Origin: Alopecurus myosuroides
Taxonomy: Eukaryota > Streptophyta > Magnoliopsida > Poales > Poaceae
DNA length: 64,000 nt
Assembly (NCBI GenBank): GCA_028641055.1
Contig: CM054060.1
Location: 317,553,344 to 317,617,343, forward strand
Direction: 5' to 3'
Each line of letters opens with the position of its first letter. Positions within the stretch are counted from its first letter, which is position 1. The position numbers were made by a program, and so were the translations under genes. The notes under the pieces were generated by a model that had not been told where the DNA came from, made no database searches, and saw only the letters and a list, made by a program, of their open reading frames with translations. This document shows, piece after piece, positions 1 to 13,173 of the stretch.

Positions 1-574
1 CGAAGTGGAAAATTAAGGAAATATGAGTGGGTGTGATTGGGGCTTCCACTCACATGAAGAGAGGAAGAGGTGGGGGCACCCATGGCTAGCCGCACCCCCC
101 CTTTGGGCTTCCTCCCCCTCCCCTATAAAAGGAGGGCGAGAGCTCCCTCTTCTACACACACTTGCTCGCTTCCTTTTCCCTCCACCCGCTGCTCCATTCC
201 ATGGTCTCTGACTTGGCGAAGCCCTGACCATGGGATTCTTCACCACCACCACGCCGTCGTGCTGCTGAAATTTCGGGGGGTCCTCTACTTCTACAACCCA
301 CTGGATCGAGGGAACAGAAGCCTTCATCGAGTTGAACGTGTGACCGATTACGGAGGCACCGCCGGATTGCGGTGCACTTCTTCTCGCTCGGGATCAGCGT
401 GAGTACGACTATGCCAACAACGAGATTTTATCTCGTACCACTTTGAGTCTTCGAGGGTATGTTATCTCAAGTCTCTCTTTCTCCCTGTTGCCTTTCATCT
501 CATATATTAGATCTTGGCCATTCGGGTTTATCGCGCGTAGGAAATTTTTTGTTTTCTATGCAATGTACCCTTCA
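1..574 (+). repeat. C1 5' LTR (3' part only)
   Basis: Positions 3-574 align with 6340-6913 and end in TACCCTTCA, the same terminus as the 3' LTR. About 650 bp of the LTR start lies before the window. It contains a TATA box at 124-130. Confidence 0.92.
124..130 (+). promoter_or_regulatory. TATA box of C1 5' LTR
   Basis: TATAAAA lies in a C-rich context and is repeated in the 3' LTR at 6461-6467. It would drive the genomic RNA of the element. By analogy with Copia LTRs the start would be about 30 bp downstream; this is inferred. Confidence 0.7.
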
Positions 575-575
575 G

Positions 576-588
576 TGGTATCGGAGCC
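576..588 (+). other. C1 primer-binding site
   Basis: TGGTATCGGAGCC begins one base after the LTR end. It matches the usual Copia site complementary to the 3' end of initiator tRNA-Met (TGGTATCAGAGC) with one A-to-G difference. Confidence 0.85.
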
Positions 589-1746
589 GGATCTATGCGT
601 AGATGAATTGTACGGGTAGAACACATAGGAGTATGTGGGCGTTGATGATCATGTTTTTGCCTCTTTGAGTATTTTATGATCTTAGTGGTATAGTAGGATG
701 AATCTGCCCTAGACTAAGTTTATGTGTACTATGTACGTGAGAATTGTCTCACTTGTGACTAAGGGGGGTGTCCGTTTCTCCTACTATAGTTAACATCTAA
801 TCTACAAAGGGTTGTTAAAAATATGTTTTATCAACGTTGTGGTTCTTGTACGTAGGTATGAACGGTTCTATCCTCGTAAGCCCAAGCCACGTAAAATATG
901 CAAAAATAAATTAGAGGCGTCTAACTTGTTTTTGCAGGGCATGTGATGTGATATGGTCAATGTTACAAACGTTATGTATGAGATGATATGTTTTGTAAAT
1001 TATTGACATACCGGCTGGAGCCATATGGTTGTCTTATTTTTATGGCCTGCGTGTTGTATATCATATCCATGTGATATGTTGTAATGGACGATCAAGATGA
1101 AAGTGCCACGAACCTTGGTGCCATGCCGGTGGAATGATGGAGATCATACCATGATGCACAAGATGGAGATCAAGTGCAAGAAGGACTATATCATATCACA
1201 TTATCCATGCATGTGATGTTTATCCTTTTATGCATCTTATTTTGCTTAGATCACGACGGTAGCATTATAAGATGATCCCTCTCACTTAATATCAAGATAA
1301 TAGTGTGTTCTTCCTTAAGTATGCACCGTTAAGAAAGTTCGTCGTTTCGAGACACCACGTGATGATCGGGTGTGATAGACTCAACGTTCGCATACAACGG
1401 GTGTTTTCAAACCTGGCATGTACAGACATGGCCTTGAAACACACGCAATACTACGGTTCTACTTGGCGAGCCTAGCATGTACAGACATGGTCTCAGAACA
1501 CGTAACCGAAAGATAAAGCATGAGTCATATGGATGATATGATGAACATGTTGATGTTCGCCTTTGCAACTACACCGTATCACGTGATGATCGGTTTCGGT
1601 GTAGTGAATTTGGTTCGTGTAATCACTAAAGATGACTAAGAGGATGTTGTTTTTGAGTGGGAGTTCATGGGATAATTTTAGAATTAAGTTGAACTTAATT
1701 TATCATAAACATAGTCTAAATATTCTTTGCAAATATGTTGTAGATC
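589..1746 (+). other. C1 untranslated leader
   Basis: This is about 1.16 kb between the primer site and the gag start. It is AT-rich with no supported coding region. It contains local repeats such as ACATGTACAGACATGG-like blocks near 1418-1432 and 1477-1491 and two copies of a CACGTGATGATCGG block (1357-1370, 1579-1592). Long leaders of this kind are normal in the Angela/BARE group. Confidence 0.6.
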
Positions 1747-4700
1747 ATGGCACCACCTACCTTCAATTTCAATATGTTCATGGAGAGAGAAAAACTAGCG
1801 AACAATGGGAGCAACTTTACCAACTGGGCACTTCACCTAAGGATTCTCCTCACCGCTTGTAAGAAGCTCTATGTGCTTGATGCACCGCTAGGTGACCAGC
1901 CCGCTGATGATGTTTCTGATGAAGATAAAAATGTTTATCTGGCTCGACAAGAAGACCACAATATAGTTCATTGCAGCATCCTTTATGGATTAGAGCCAGA
2001 GCTGCAAAAACGTTTCGAGAACAACACTGCCTATGCTACAATGGGAGAATTGAAAATAATTTTCGATACCCATGCCGCAGTTGAGAGTTATGACGCTTCA
2101 GAAAAGTTCTTTAGCTGCATGATGGAAGAGAACAACTCCGTTAGTGAGCACGTACTCAAGATGTCTGCGTACACTGATAAGCTCATAGCCTTGGGAATAA
2201 CGATTCGCATTGAGCTAGGGATACATCGTGTTCTCCAATCTCTGCCACCTAGTTACAAGAACTTCGTGATGAACTATAATATGCAAGGCATGAAAAAGTC
2301 TCTTCCTGAGCTTCTCTCGATGCTTAAAACTGCTGAAGTGGAGATCAAGAAAGAACATCAAGTGTTGATGATCAATAAGACCACTAGTTTCAAGAAAGGC
2401 AAGAAAGGCAAGCCAAGGGTAAACTTTAAGAGGGGTGGAAAATTTGTTGCTGCTCCTGAGAAGAAAACCAAGTATGGCCCTAAGCCTGAGACTGGGTGTT
2501 TTTATTGCAAGGGTACTGGCCAATGGAAGCGCAATTGCCCCAAATATCTGGCAGATAAGAAGACCGACAAAGTGAACAAAGGTATATATGATATATTTGT
2601 TATTGATGTGTACCTTACTAGTACTCGCAGTAGCACCTGGGTATTTGATACTGGTTCGGTTGATCACATATGTAACTCGAAACATGAGCTGCAGAATAAG
2701 CGACCACTAGCAAAGGATGAGGTGACGATGCACGTCGGCAATGGATCAAGACTTCATGTGATCGTCGTCGGGACGCTGCCTCTACGTCTACCATCGGGAT
2801 TAGTTATAAATCTCAATAATTGTTATTTGGTGCCTGCATTAAGCATAAATATCGTTTCTGGATCTTGCTTAATGCGGAATGGTTATTCCTTTAAGTCTGA
2901 GAACAATGGTTGTTCGTTTTATATGAATAATATCTTTTATGGTCATGCACCTGAGAAGAATGATTTATTTCTTTTGAATCTTGATAGTATTGATACACAT
3001 ATCCATAATGTGAATGCCAAAAGAATTAAGTTAAATAATGATATTGCTACTTACATGTGGCATTGCCGCTTAGGTCATATTGGTGTTAAACGCATGAAGA
3101 AGCTCAATTCCGATGGACTCTTAGAATCACTTGATTATGAATCATTTGAAACATGTCAACCATGCCTTATGGGCAATATGACTATAACCCCGTTTTCTGG
3201 AACCATGGAACGGGCGACAGACTTACTGAAAATCATACATACTGATGTGTGTGGACCAAAGAGTATATCGGCGCGCGGTGGATATCGTTATTTTGTTACT
3301 TTCACAGATGATTTGAGTATATATGTGTATATTTACTTAATGAAACACAAATCTGAGACATTTGAAAAGTACAACAAATTTCAGTGTGAAGTTGAAAATC
3401 ATCGTAACAGAAAGATTAAATTTCTACGATCTAATCGTGGAGGTGAATATCTAAGTTACGAGTTTTGCATGCATATGAAACAATGTGAAATAGTTTCACA
3501 ACTCACACCTACCGGAACACCACATCGTAATGGTGTTTCCGAACGTCGTACTCGTACTTTATTGGATATGGTTTAATCTATAATGTCTCTTAAAGATTTT
3601 CCACTATCGTTTTGGGGTTATGCACTAGAGACCGCTGCATTCACTTTAAATAGGGCACCATCTAAATCCGTTGAAACGACACCGTATGAATTATGGTTTG
3701 GAAACAAACTTAAGCTGTCATTTCTAAAAGTTAGGGGATGCGATGTTTATGTGAAGAAGCTTCATAGGATACCCTAAAGAAATAATAGGGTACACCTTCT
3801 ATCACAGATCCCAAGGCAAGATTTTCATTGCCAAGAATGGATCCTTTTTGGAGAAGGAGTTTCTCTCGAAAGATGTGAATAGTAGGAAGGTAGAACTTGA
3901 CGAGATTATTGAACCTTCTCTTCTTCGAATGGCGAGTAGCGCAGCGCCAGAAGTTGTTCCGGTGCCGATCCCGTCAGTGGAAGAGAGAGCTAATGATCAA
4001 GATCATGAAACTCCACAAGAGGAAACTACCGCACCTCGCAGGTCAACTAGGGAACGTACAGCTCCTGAACTATACAGAGATCTCGTATTAAACTTCATGG
4101 TAGATGGAGGTGATGACCCTGCGACATATGATGAAGCGATGATGAGCCCAGATTCCAACAAATGGCTTGAAGCCATGAAATCCGAAATAGGATCCATGTA
4201 CGAAAACCAAGTTTGGACTTTGGTGGACTTAATCAATGACCGCAAGGCCGTTGAGAAAAAATGGATTTTAAAAAGAAAATTGACGCTGATGGTAATGTGA
4301 CCGTCTATAAAACTCGACTTGTCGCAAAAGGTTTCCGACAAATTCAAGGAGTTGACTATGATGAGACTTTCTCACCAGTAGCGATGGTTAAGTCAGTTAG
4401 AATTATGTTAGCAGTTGCTGCATTTTTCGATTATGAAATCTGGCAGATGGATGTCAAAACGGCGTTCCTTAATGGTGATATTGAGGAAGAGTTGTATATG
4501 ATGCAACCCAAACGTTTTGTTGATCCTAAGGATGCTGACAAGGTGTGTAAGCTGCAACGTTCCATTTATGGACTGAAGCAAAGCATCCCGGAGTTGGAAC
4601 CTCCGTTTTGATAAGGTGATCAAAGGGTTTGGATTTGTCCAAACATACGGAGAAGCTTGTATTTACAAGAAAGTGAGTGGGAGCTCTGTAGCATTTCTAA

Positions 4701-5582
4701 TACTATATGTGGATCATATATTATTTATTGGAAATGATATAGAACTTTTAAAAAGTGTAAAAGGTTATTTGAACAGTAGTTTTTCGATGAAAGACCTCGG
4801 TGGATAGATCAAGAAGCTTAATTGGACTTTCGCAAAGTACATACCTTGACAAGATTCTGAAGAAGTTCAGAATGGAAGATAGTAGGAAGGGGTTCTTACC
4901 TATGTTGCAAGGCAAAACGTTGAGTAAAACTCAATGTCCAGCTACAGCAGAAGATAGAGAAAGGATGAATAAGACTTCCTATACTTTAGCCATAGGTTCT
5001 ATCATGTATGATATGCTATGTACAAGACCGGATGTGGCACACGCTATTAGTTTGACTAGTAGGTACCAATACGATCCAGGTTTGGAACACTGGACGGCGG
5101 TCAATAATATCTTTAAGTACCTGAGAAGAACTAAGGATATGTTTCTCATATATGGCGGTGAAGAAGAGCTCGTCGCAAGATGTTATGTCGATGCTAGCTT
5201 TGACACTTATCCGAATGACTCTAACTCTCAGTCCGGGTACATATTTTTTATGAATGGAGGAGCAGTAAGCTGGAGGAGTTCCAAGCAATCCGTGGTGGCG
5301 AGATCATCAACAAAAGCAGAATATGTTGATGCCTCGGAGGCAACACAGGAAGCAGTCTGGATGAAGGAGTTCATATCCGAATTAGGCGTGGTTCCGAGTG
5401 AGTTGGATCCAATGGTTATCTATTGTGACAACAATGGTGCCATAGCCAATGCTAAGGAGCCAAGGTCTCACAAGAATTCCAAGCATATCAAGCGTCGTTT
5501 TCACTCCATCCGTGAACATGTCGCAGATGGGGATGTGAAGATTTGCAAAGTACATACAGATCTGAATGTGGCAGATCGTTGA
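1747..5582 (+). pseudogene. C1 gag-pol polyprotein, disrupted
   Basis: The first open segment (1747-3576) holds a Copia gag with a UBN2-like N-terminal half, a zinc knuckle in which the histidine is replaced by glutamine (near 2500-2545), a protease with DTG (about 2647), and the integrase zinc domain and core. A stop at 3574 is followed by further integrase (3583-3777). After another break come the reverse transcriptase pieces 3848-4300, 4261-4611, 4616-4807 and 4800-5582. The catalytic YVDD reads YVDH at 4706-4717. RNase H ends at a stop at 5580 shortly before the expected terminus. At least four stops or frameshifts and the loss of two key residues mean it cannot make a working polyprotein. 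The start at 1747 is the first Met of the recognisable gag. Confidence 0.9.
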
Positions 5583-5670
5583 CTAAACCTCTCTCAAGGG
5601 CAAAACATGATCAACACCAGAACTCAATGGGTGTTAGATTCATCACCATGTAATATAGATTATTGCCCCT

Positions 5671-5686
5671 AGTGCAAGTGGGAGAC
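5671..5686 (+). other. C1 polypurine tract
   Basis: The purine-rich run AGTGCAAGTGGGAGAC lies directly before the TG of the 3' LTR. It is where plus-strand priming would occur. Confidence 0.75.
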
Positions 5687-6913
5687 TGAAAGGAATATGC
5701 CCGAGAGGCAATAATAAAGTGTTTATTATGTTATTTCTTGTTTATGAGATGTTTATTTCTCATGCTAGAATTGTATTTACCGGAAACATTAATACATGTG
5801 TGATTAATAAACAAACCAACGTTCCTAGTGAAGCCTCTCTTTTAACTAGCTCGTTGATTAACAAATGATCAAGGTTTCCCGATCATAGACATTGGATGTT
5901 GTTAATAACGGGGTCATGTCATTAGGATAATGACGTGATGAACTTAGACCCTAACTAAGTATAACAATACGATCAAGTCATTTAGTTTTGTTGTTATGTT
6001 TTACATTCGGAGTAACATTGTTCCTTAGATCATGAGATCATGTTAATCACTAATACCGAAAGAATACTTTGATGACATCAAACGTCACACCGTAACAGGG
6101 TGACTATAAAGGTAGCATTAGATATTCGGAAAGTGTTAGTTGAAGCTCATGGATCAAGAATGGGATTTGTCCATCCAATATGACGGATAGATATACTCAG
6201 GACCCTCTCGGTGATATCACATCGATTAACAAATGATTCGAGGTGATGCATGCAAATATTTTTTAATGGAATTAACAAATATATATAAAGAAATAAAAAT
6301 GTTTTATTTATTTATTAAAGAAAAATCTTTGGATTTTCTAAGTGGAAAATTAAGGAAATATTAGTGGGTGTGAGTGGGGCTTCCACTCACATGAAGAGAG
6401 GAAGAGGTGGGGGCACCCATGGCTGGCCGCACCCCCCCTTTGGGCTGCCTCCCCCTCCCCTATAAAAAGGAGGGTGAGAGCTCCCTCTTCTACACACACT
6501 TGCCCACTTCCTTTTCCCTCCACCCGCTGCTCCATTCCATGGTCTCCGGCTTGGCGAAGCCCTGACCGTGGGATTCTTCACCACCACCACGTCGTCGTGC
6601 TGCTGGAATTCCAGGGGATCCTCTACTTCTGCAACCCGCTGGATAGAGGGAACGGAAGTCTTCATCGAGCTGAACGTGTGACCGATTACGGAGGCACCGC
6701 CGGATTGCGGTGCACTTCTTCTCGCTCGGGATCGGCGTGAGTACGACTACGGCAACAACAAGATTTTATCCCGTACCACTTTGAGTCTTCGAGGGTATGT
6801 TATCTCAAGACTCTCTTTCTCCCCGTTGCCTTTCATCTCATAGATTAGATCTTGGCCATTCGGGTTTATCTCGCGTAGATTTTGTTTTTGTTTTGTATGC
6901 AACGTACCCTTCA
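5687..6913 (+). repeat. C1 3' LTR (complete, 1227 bp)
   Basis: The LTR runs from TGAAAGG to CCCTTCA. The TG start follows the polypurine tract and the end matches the 5' LTR end at 574. It contains TATAAAA at 6461-6467. Confidence 0.92.
6461..6467 (+). promoter_or_regulatory. TATA box of C1 3' LTR
   Basis: This is the counterpart of the box at 124-130. From this LTR it would fire outward into A1. Confidence 0.6.
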
Positions 6914-6966
6914 AACAAATGATGATGGTCCTGGTTGCAACTTCATGATCAATGGCCATGCCTATG
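6914..6966 (+). pseudogene. PIF/Harbinger-type transposase fragment, left piece
   Basis: These 53 bp between the C1 3' LTR and the A1 5' LTR translate in one frame to a peptide ending NGHAY. The frame continues at 37403, on the far side of A1, as DM. The NGH-Y-M block belongs to the C-terminal half of plant Harbinger-type transposase (plant transposon protein, PF04827). The piece ends in CTATG, the A1 target duplication. C1 removed or displaced everything upstream. Short, so the assignment rests on the continuity with 37398-37806. Confidence 0.6.
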
Positions 6967-8496
6967 TGATACGTGCATTTTATATCATCATTTATACCCT
7001 CCATATAGGCATTATTGGGATGTTTTATCAATGTTATGTCATTGTTTTGCATGTTTTAGATGATTTTATGGGACTTTCCTACAAAGTCCCTATTTTTGGT
7101 ATTTAATTTCTGGGTGTCAGAAAACACCTGTTTTCATGTTTTTGATGTTTCGGGAGCTACAAGTATCCAAATTGCGAAAGGAAAGAAACCCTGTCAGTTT
7201 TTCTTCGGGAGAAAGGCCGTGGGCACGAGACACAAAGGAGGAGGGCCAGGAGGCCCAAAAGGGGGTAGCCCACGCGGCCAGATTCCCTGGCCGCGTGTGG
7301 GGCCCCCAAATGGGCCCACAGCACCTCCTCCCCGAGGTCTTTTTGCTGACGACTCCGTATTCCCCGAAAGGAACACCCTAATTTTCTCGAGACGAGACGG
7401 AGCCGCCAGGGCGGCGAAACTCTCGAAACTCTCCACGGGGGAGACAGATCCTGCTGCTCCGGAGCTCCGAAGAAGGGGGAAATCATCCCCATCTTCATCC
7501 CCATCTCCTCCTTGGCGTGGGAGGAGGCATCTCCATCACCATCCTCACCAGCACCTGCATCTCCACCATCACCATCACCGTGATCCACTCCGTTCCCCTC
7601 ATAGTTTGATCATTGCTACACCCTAGATACGTGTTATTGTACTCCGTTGCATGTTTGGGATTGAGTACTTGTCATTATTTGGTGGTGGCTCCATTGTTTC
7701 AGATTGTGTTGTACCACATATGTCATCATACATGATCATGTTTGCACGTTGTGAGTAGTTCCTGCATGTTCCTGAGGGCATAGGATGAATTGGCAATGAT
7801 TTGTTACATAAGATGAGTTGTTATTTGGTCTAGTATTTATCTTTTATGTGATTCTATGATGGTGTTGTACGAACGTCGACTGTACAACACTTCACCTACA
7901 TGGGCTCATAGGATAACACCGTAGTGTAGTGACGTGATGATGTCTTTAGGTGACAGGAACTTGAGACAGAGTCGTTGAATTGCATTATGAGGGTACTTGT
8001 ATTGGGGACCTTAGAGCATAAGGCTATGGTGGGACATCATGTCTTAATAATTATCGTGTTGTCATTTAATTGGCCACGTGATCCATCATAAGTTGTGATA
8101 GTTTATTTATTTAGCTATTCCTATTTGTGGTTCCGTCCGAAGAAGATTAAAACTAGACAAGATATACAAACATGTTATGCAATGAATCACTATGCCAGCT
8201 AAATCCGTGCAGCCCTCGGGAACGTTTTCCACATATAAGACACAAACACACACTTGATCTTGTCCTCTTGCGCATTAGAGGATTGGGATTTGTGTCTCAT
8301 TGAGACCTACTACTTGCTGCAATTTACTTTCCGCATTTTACTTTACTTGCACTATACAATTAAAACACAAAAACACTTGTTGCTTTTATTATTCCTTTGC
8401 TATTCTACTTACCAGTTCCTTCTGCTCCTCGTGGGTTCGACAACCTTTCTAATTCGAAAAGTACTACAATTGATCTCCTGCACTTGGGAGCCATCA
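6967..8496 (+). repeat. A1 5' LTR
   Basis: It aligns end to end with 35867-37397. It contains a CAC/CAT-rich tract near 7520-7585 and long open frames that are not conserved in frame between the two LTRs. No gene is called in it. Confidence 0.93.
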
Positions 8497-8507
8497 AGAC
8501 ACTTTTC

Positions 8508-8525
8508 TGGCGTCGTTGCCGGGGA
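8508..8525 (+). other. A1 primer-binding site
   Basis: TGGCGTCGTTGCCGGGGA lies 12 bases after the LTR end. It is one base different from the plant tRNA-Asp site TGGCGCCGTTGCCGGGGA known from many Gypsy elements. Confidence 0.85.
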
Positions 8526-8612
8526 GCGTAGCGCAATTGGTAAGAAGTTTGGCAAGGAAACTTCAAAGCTGAATTTTACTTGCTGTTGCATCCTGTTATT
8601 ATTATGGTTTTT

Positions 8613-11600
8613 ATGAGAGATGCTTCGCTGAAACTTGCTTTATATGAGAGTGCTTATGCTATTAAACCCAAAGTTGTTTAAAAAGCACCTCATCATGATG
8701 GTTATATTATTCCCCTTGAATTTGTTAAAGCTGTTAGGAATGAGTATTTTGCAGGGGATGGAACAAAGGCTGCAAGTGATCACATACGGGCTATTGAGTA
8801 TATATGTGGGCTAATTAGGCTCAAGGCTATTTGTGAGGACGAGGTAAAATGCAAGTTATTGTACCATTCCTTAACTGGTGATGCTAGAAAATGGTATATG
8901 TCCCTGGATGAAGAAATTACACATAATTGGGATACTTTTATGAAGGTTTTCTTTCTTAAATATTTTACTCCTAAAGAGGCTTATGATAATCGTTGCTTTA
9001 TATTTAATTTTTGGCCACACCTTGGAGAGAGTATTACTCAAGCTTGGGGGAGGCTTAAGGACCTCCTTCGTAAGAATCCTTGTCATGATCTCACAAATAA
9101 ACTTATATTGATAAACTTTTATGTGAGACTACCTGATAGGCTAAAGCAATATTTGGATGGTTCATCTGGTGGAAGCTTTACAAATAATACTGCAGAAGAA
9201 GCTTGAAATTTATTGGAAATTATTTCGAAGAACTCTGAATATTGGGACCTAGACAAAGGTAATGAAGCTTATTTTGATTATGGATATTCATGTGTAGAAA
9301 GTTTCTCTAGTTCTATTTTGTTCAAGAATGTTATTAAAGATTTTGGTCTTGATCCATATGTTGCAATTGAAATAGCTAAGAAATTTGCTGAGCACATTCG
9401 AATTCCTAAAAGTGGCTTTGATTATTATGTTGAACCTGTTAAATCTTCTATTGTTGTCCCTAAATTTATTAAAGAAACACCAGTGTCATCTGTAGTAATA
9501 GAAGAATATATTGAACCACCTACCTATCATGAAAAAGTTAAAGAGAATTTTCTTATTGTTGTTGCTGACAAAAGTAGAAAGAGATGTTCTCAACCTAAAG
9601 AACAGGTGGAAGTCAAAAACCAAGTCTCTATTATTAAGCAATTAAATGAAGAAGATCCTGTTGATGTTTATTTATGTGAAGATGCTACCAAAGTTATTAA
9701 AGGGAATTCATCCAAAGTTGGTAAGCCAATTATATCATGCTCTATTGGGACTTCTTGTTATCATGGTTTATGTGATATTGGAGCAAGCATTAGTGTCATT
9801 CCATATTCTCTCTATCAAGAAATTAGGCCTGATATTGATCCTATCACCATGGAAGAAACATGTCTGACCATTCAGCTTGCTAATAAAGATTATATTAGTC
9901 CCTTTGGAATTGTTAGAGATGTTGAAGTATTGGTAGGGAAAATAAAATATCCTACTGATTTTATTGTGCTTGGTTGTCCACAGGATTCTTTATGTCCTAT
10001 TATATTTGGTAGAACTTTCTTACATACTGTTGGTGCTGAAATTGATTTGCCTAGAGAAAGGGTGTTTATTGAATGTGCTGGAGAGAAACTTGAATTTAAT
10101 TTTTCTAAATTTGCTGATAAACCTGCTAAGAAAGAACCAAAATGTAAAGATATAATTGAAACTCTTGCTCATATAGTTGTAGCTTCATCAGACGTGGTGG
10201 AACGTTATATGCTTAATCAGGAAGAGCCATATAATGATGCAGAAAAAGAAGCTTTAGAATAAATATTATGGCAGCAACCTCCACAATTATAATTGCATAT
10301 CCCACCCGATAATCTAGGAGTACTCCCACCTCCTAAAGGAGATCCTAGTTTTGAATTAAAGCCTTTGCCTGAAAATATGAAATATGCATACTTGGATAAG
10401 AAAAATATATATCCTGTTATTATTAGTGCTAACCTTTCAGCTGAGGAAGAAGAGAAATTACTTGATGTGCTTAAAGCTCACCGTAAGGCTATTGTTTATT
10501 CTCTTGATGATCTTAAGGGCATAAGTCCAACTCTATGTATGCATAAAATTAATTTGGAAGAAGATGCTAAACCTGTTGTTGATTTCCAACGCCGTCTACA
10601 TCCAAAAATGAAGGAAGTGGTAAGAAAGGAGGTAATTCGACTCATAGAGGCTGGTATTATTTATCCTATAGCTGATAGTAAATGGGTTAGTCCTGTTCAT
10701 TGTGTTCCTAAGAAAGGTGTAATTACCGTGGTTCCTAATAAAGATGATGAACTTGTTGCTCAACGTACTATTGTTGGTTATAGAATGTTCATTGATTATA
10801 GAAAATTAATAAAGCAACTCGTAAGGACCATTATCCATTGCCCTTTATTGATCAAATGCTAGAGAGATTATCTAAACATTCTCACTTTTGTTATTTATAT
10901 GGGTATTCAGCCTTCTTTCAAATTCCAGTTCATAGTGATGATCAGGAAAAGACCACTTTTACTTGCCCATATGGTACATTTGCTTATAGGAGAATGCCTT
11001 TTGGTTTATGTAATGCGCATGCTACTTTTCAGAGATGCATGAATGCTATATTTGCTGATTATATTGAAAAGATAGTGGAAGTCTTTATGGATGATTTTTC
11101 AGTGTATGGTACTTCTTTCGATAATTGCTTGTTCAACCTTAACAAAGTTTTGCAGCGTTGTGAAGACCAACACCTTGTTCTTAATTGGGAGAAGTGTCAC
11201 TTTATGGTAACAGAGGGAATTGTTCTTGGGCATCGTATTTCTAGAAGAGGAATAGAAGTTGACCCAGCAAAAATTGAAGCTATTGATAAATTACCATATC
11301 CAAGAGACATCAAAGGTATAAGAAGTTTTCTCGGTCATGCAGGTTTTTATCGTAGGTTCATTAAAGATTTCTCTAAAATATCAAAGCCTCTAACCAATCT
11401 TTTGCAAAAGGATGTTCCGTTTTCTTTTAATGATGATTGCATAGAATCCTTTAATGTTTTAAAGAAAGCCTTAATAACTGCACCTATTATTCAACCTCCT
11501 CATTGGAACTTGCCCTTTGAAATTATGTGTGATGCTAGTGATTATGCAGTTGGAGTTGTTTTAGGCCAAAGGGTTGATAAGAAATTGAATGTTATTTACT

Positions 11601-13173
11601 ATGCTAGTAAAACACTAGATGGTGCTCAAAGAAATTATGCTACAACTGAAAAAGAATTTTTAGCGGTAATATTTGCATGTGATAAATTTAGATCTTACAT
11701 AATTGATTCAAAAGTCACTGTGCACTCTCATCATTCCGCTATTAAATATTTGATGAATAAGAAAGATGCTAAGCCTAGGCTAATAAGATGGGTACTTTTG
11801 TTGCAAGAATTTAATTTACACATAGTAGATAGGAAAGGAGAAGATAATCCCGTAGCTGATCATCTTTCTAGAATGGAAAATATACCTGATGATCTTATTC
11901 CTATTAATGATAGTTTTGCTAATGAACAACTTGCCCTAGTTAGTGTTTCTAGTGCTAAAGTTGCATCTCCTTGGTTTACTAATTATGCAAATTTTATTGT
12001 TGGGAAAGTTATGCCACCACAATTTACTTACCAGCAAAGAAAGAAATTCTTTTATGACCTTAGACATTATTTTTGGGATGATCAATTCTTGTATAAGAAA
12101 AGTGTTGATGGCATTATTAGACGTTGTGTACCTGAGCATGAACAGCAGGCTATTATAAGAGATTGTCATGACAGTCCCTATGGGGGACATCATGCAGGAG
12201 ATCGTACTGCAGCAAAGGTATTACAATGTGGTTTTTATTGGCCTACTCTATTCAAGGATTGTGCTGAATATATTAAAACTTGTGATAAATGTCAAAGAGT
12301 ATGAAACATTGGTAGAAGGAATGAAATTCCTATGAACTATACATTACCACTTGAACCATTTGATGTGTGGGGTTTGGACTTTATGGGACCATTTCCTGCA
12401 TCTAGTACAAAACATACTCACATTTTGGTTGCTGTTGATTATGTTACAAAATGGGTAGAAGCAATTTCTACTAAGAGTGCAGACCATGCCACAGCCATGC
12501 AAATGCTTAAAGAAATTATTTTCCCTAGATTTGGTGTTCCTAGATTTTTAATTACTGATGGTGGATCTCATTTTATGCATGGTGTTCTTAGAAAAACATT
12601 GGCAAAATATAATGTTAATCATAGAATTGCATCACCCTATCATCCTCAAACTAGTGGACAAGTTGAATTAAGTAATAGGGAAATTAAACTTATCTTAGAG
12701 AAAACAGTAAACAGAGCTAGATCTGATTGGCCACTTAAAATTAATGATGCATTGTGGGCTTATAGAAATGCTTATAAAAATCCTATGGGTATGTCTCCTT
12801 ATAAAATGGTTTATAGAAAAGCATGTCATTTACCCGTTGAATTAGAACATAAAGCTAGATGGGCTATTAAGAAATTAAATTTTGATTTAAAAACAACGGG
12901 GGAGAAGAGATTGCTTGACCTAAATATCTTAGATGAATGGAGGAATGAAGCATATGAAAGTGCAAAATTGTTTAAAGAGAAAGTTAAAATTTGGCATGAC
13001 AAGAAATTAAAAGAAAGGAATTTAAAGTAGGTGATCAAGTCCTATTGTACAACTCTCGTTTTAAGTTTTCTGCAGGGAAATTAGCTTCAAAATGGCAGGG
13101 TCCATTGGTAGTACAGGAGGTATACCGTTCGGGGGCCATCCGTCTTCACGGTGATATGAAAGGTAAACCTCGT
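8613..13173 (+). pseudogene. A1 gag-pol, main part, disrupted
   Basis: The ATG at 8613 opens the gag frame, stopped at 8679 and again at 9204. Gag (retrotransposon gag domain about 8700-9200) is followed by protease with CDIGAS (near 9770-9790), a stop at 10260, and reverse transcriptase (10293-12304). The latter has a one-base deletion near 10808 and FMDD at 11084-11095. In RNase H the expected aspartate of the HTDH-type motif reads HSHH (about 11730). A stop at 12302 cuts the integrase zinc domain, the integrase core runs 12332-13030, and a one-base deletion near 13021 precedes the C-terminal domain. N1 is inserted at 13173/13174 and the frame resumes at 23934. It is non-functional. Confidence 0.9.

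Larger units (their letters stand above)
1..6913 (+). mobile_element. C1: Copia LTR retrotransposon, decayed, 5' end cut by window
   Basis: The element has a partial 5' LTR (1-574), an initiator-tRNA-Met-like primer site, a broken gag-pol (1747-5582), a purine tract (5671-5686) and a complete 3' LTR (5687-6913). The order gag, protease, integrase, reverse transcriptase, RNase H defines Copia (Pseudoviridae). The LTR body resembles the Angela/BARE/WIS group of Triticeae, but I am not sure of the family name because this LTR begins TGAAAGGAATATGCCC. The LTR copies differ at about 33 of 574 aligned sites by eye, so this is the oldest intact insertion here. The left target duplication lies outside the window. 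Confidence 0.93.

Noticed and set aside
7060..7626. 188-codon frame with His-rich tail in the A1 LTR (counterparts at 35960-36484 and 36036-36527).
   Set aside because: The frame is not maintained between the two LTRs, and the His run is a CAC/CAT low-complexity tract.
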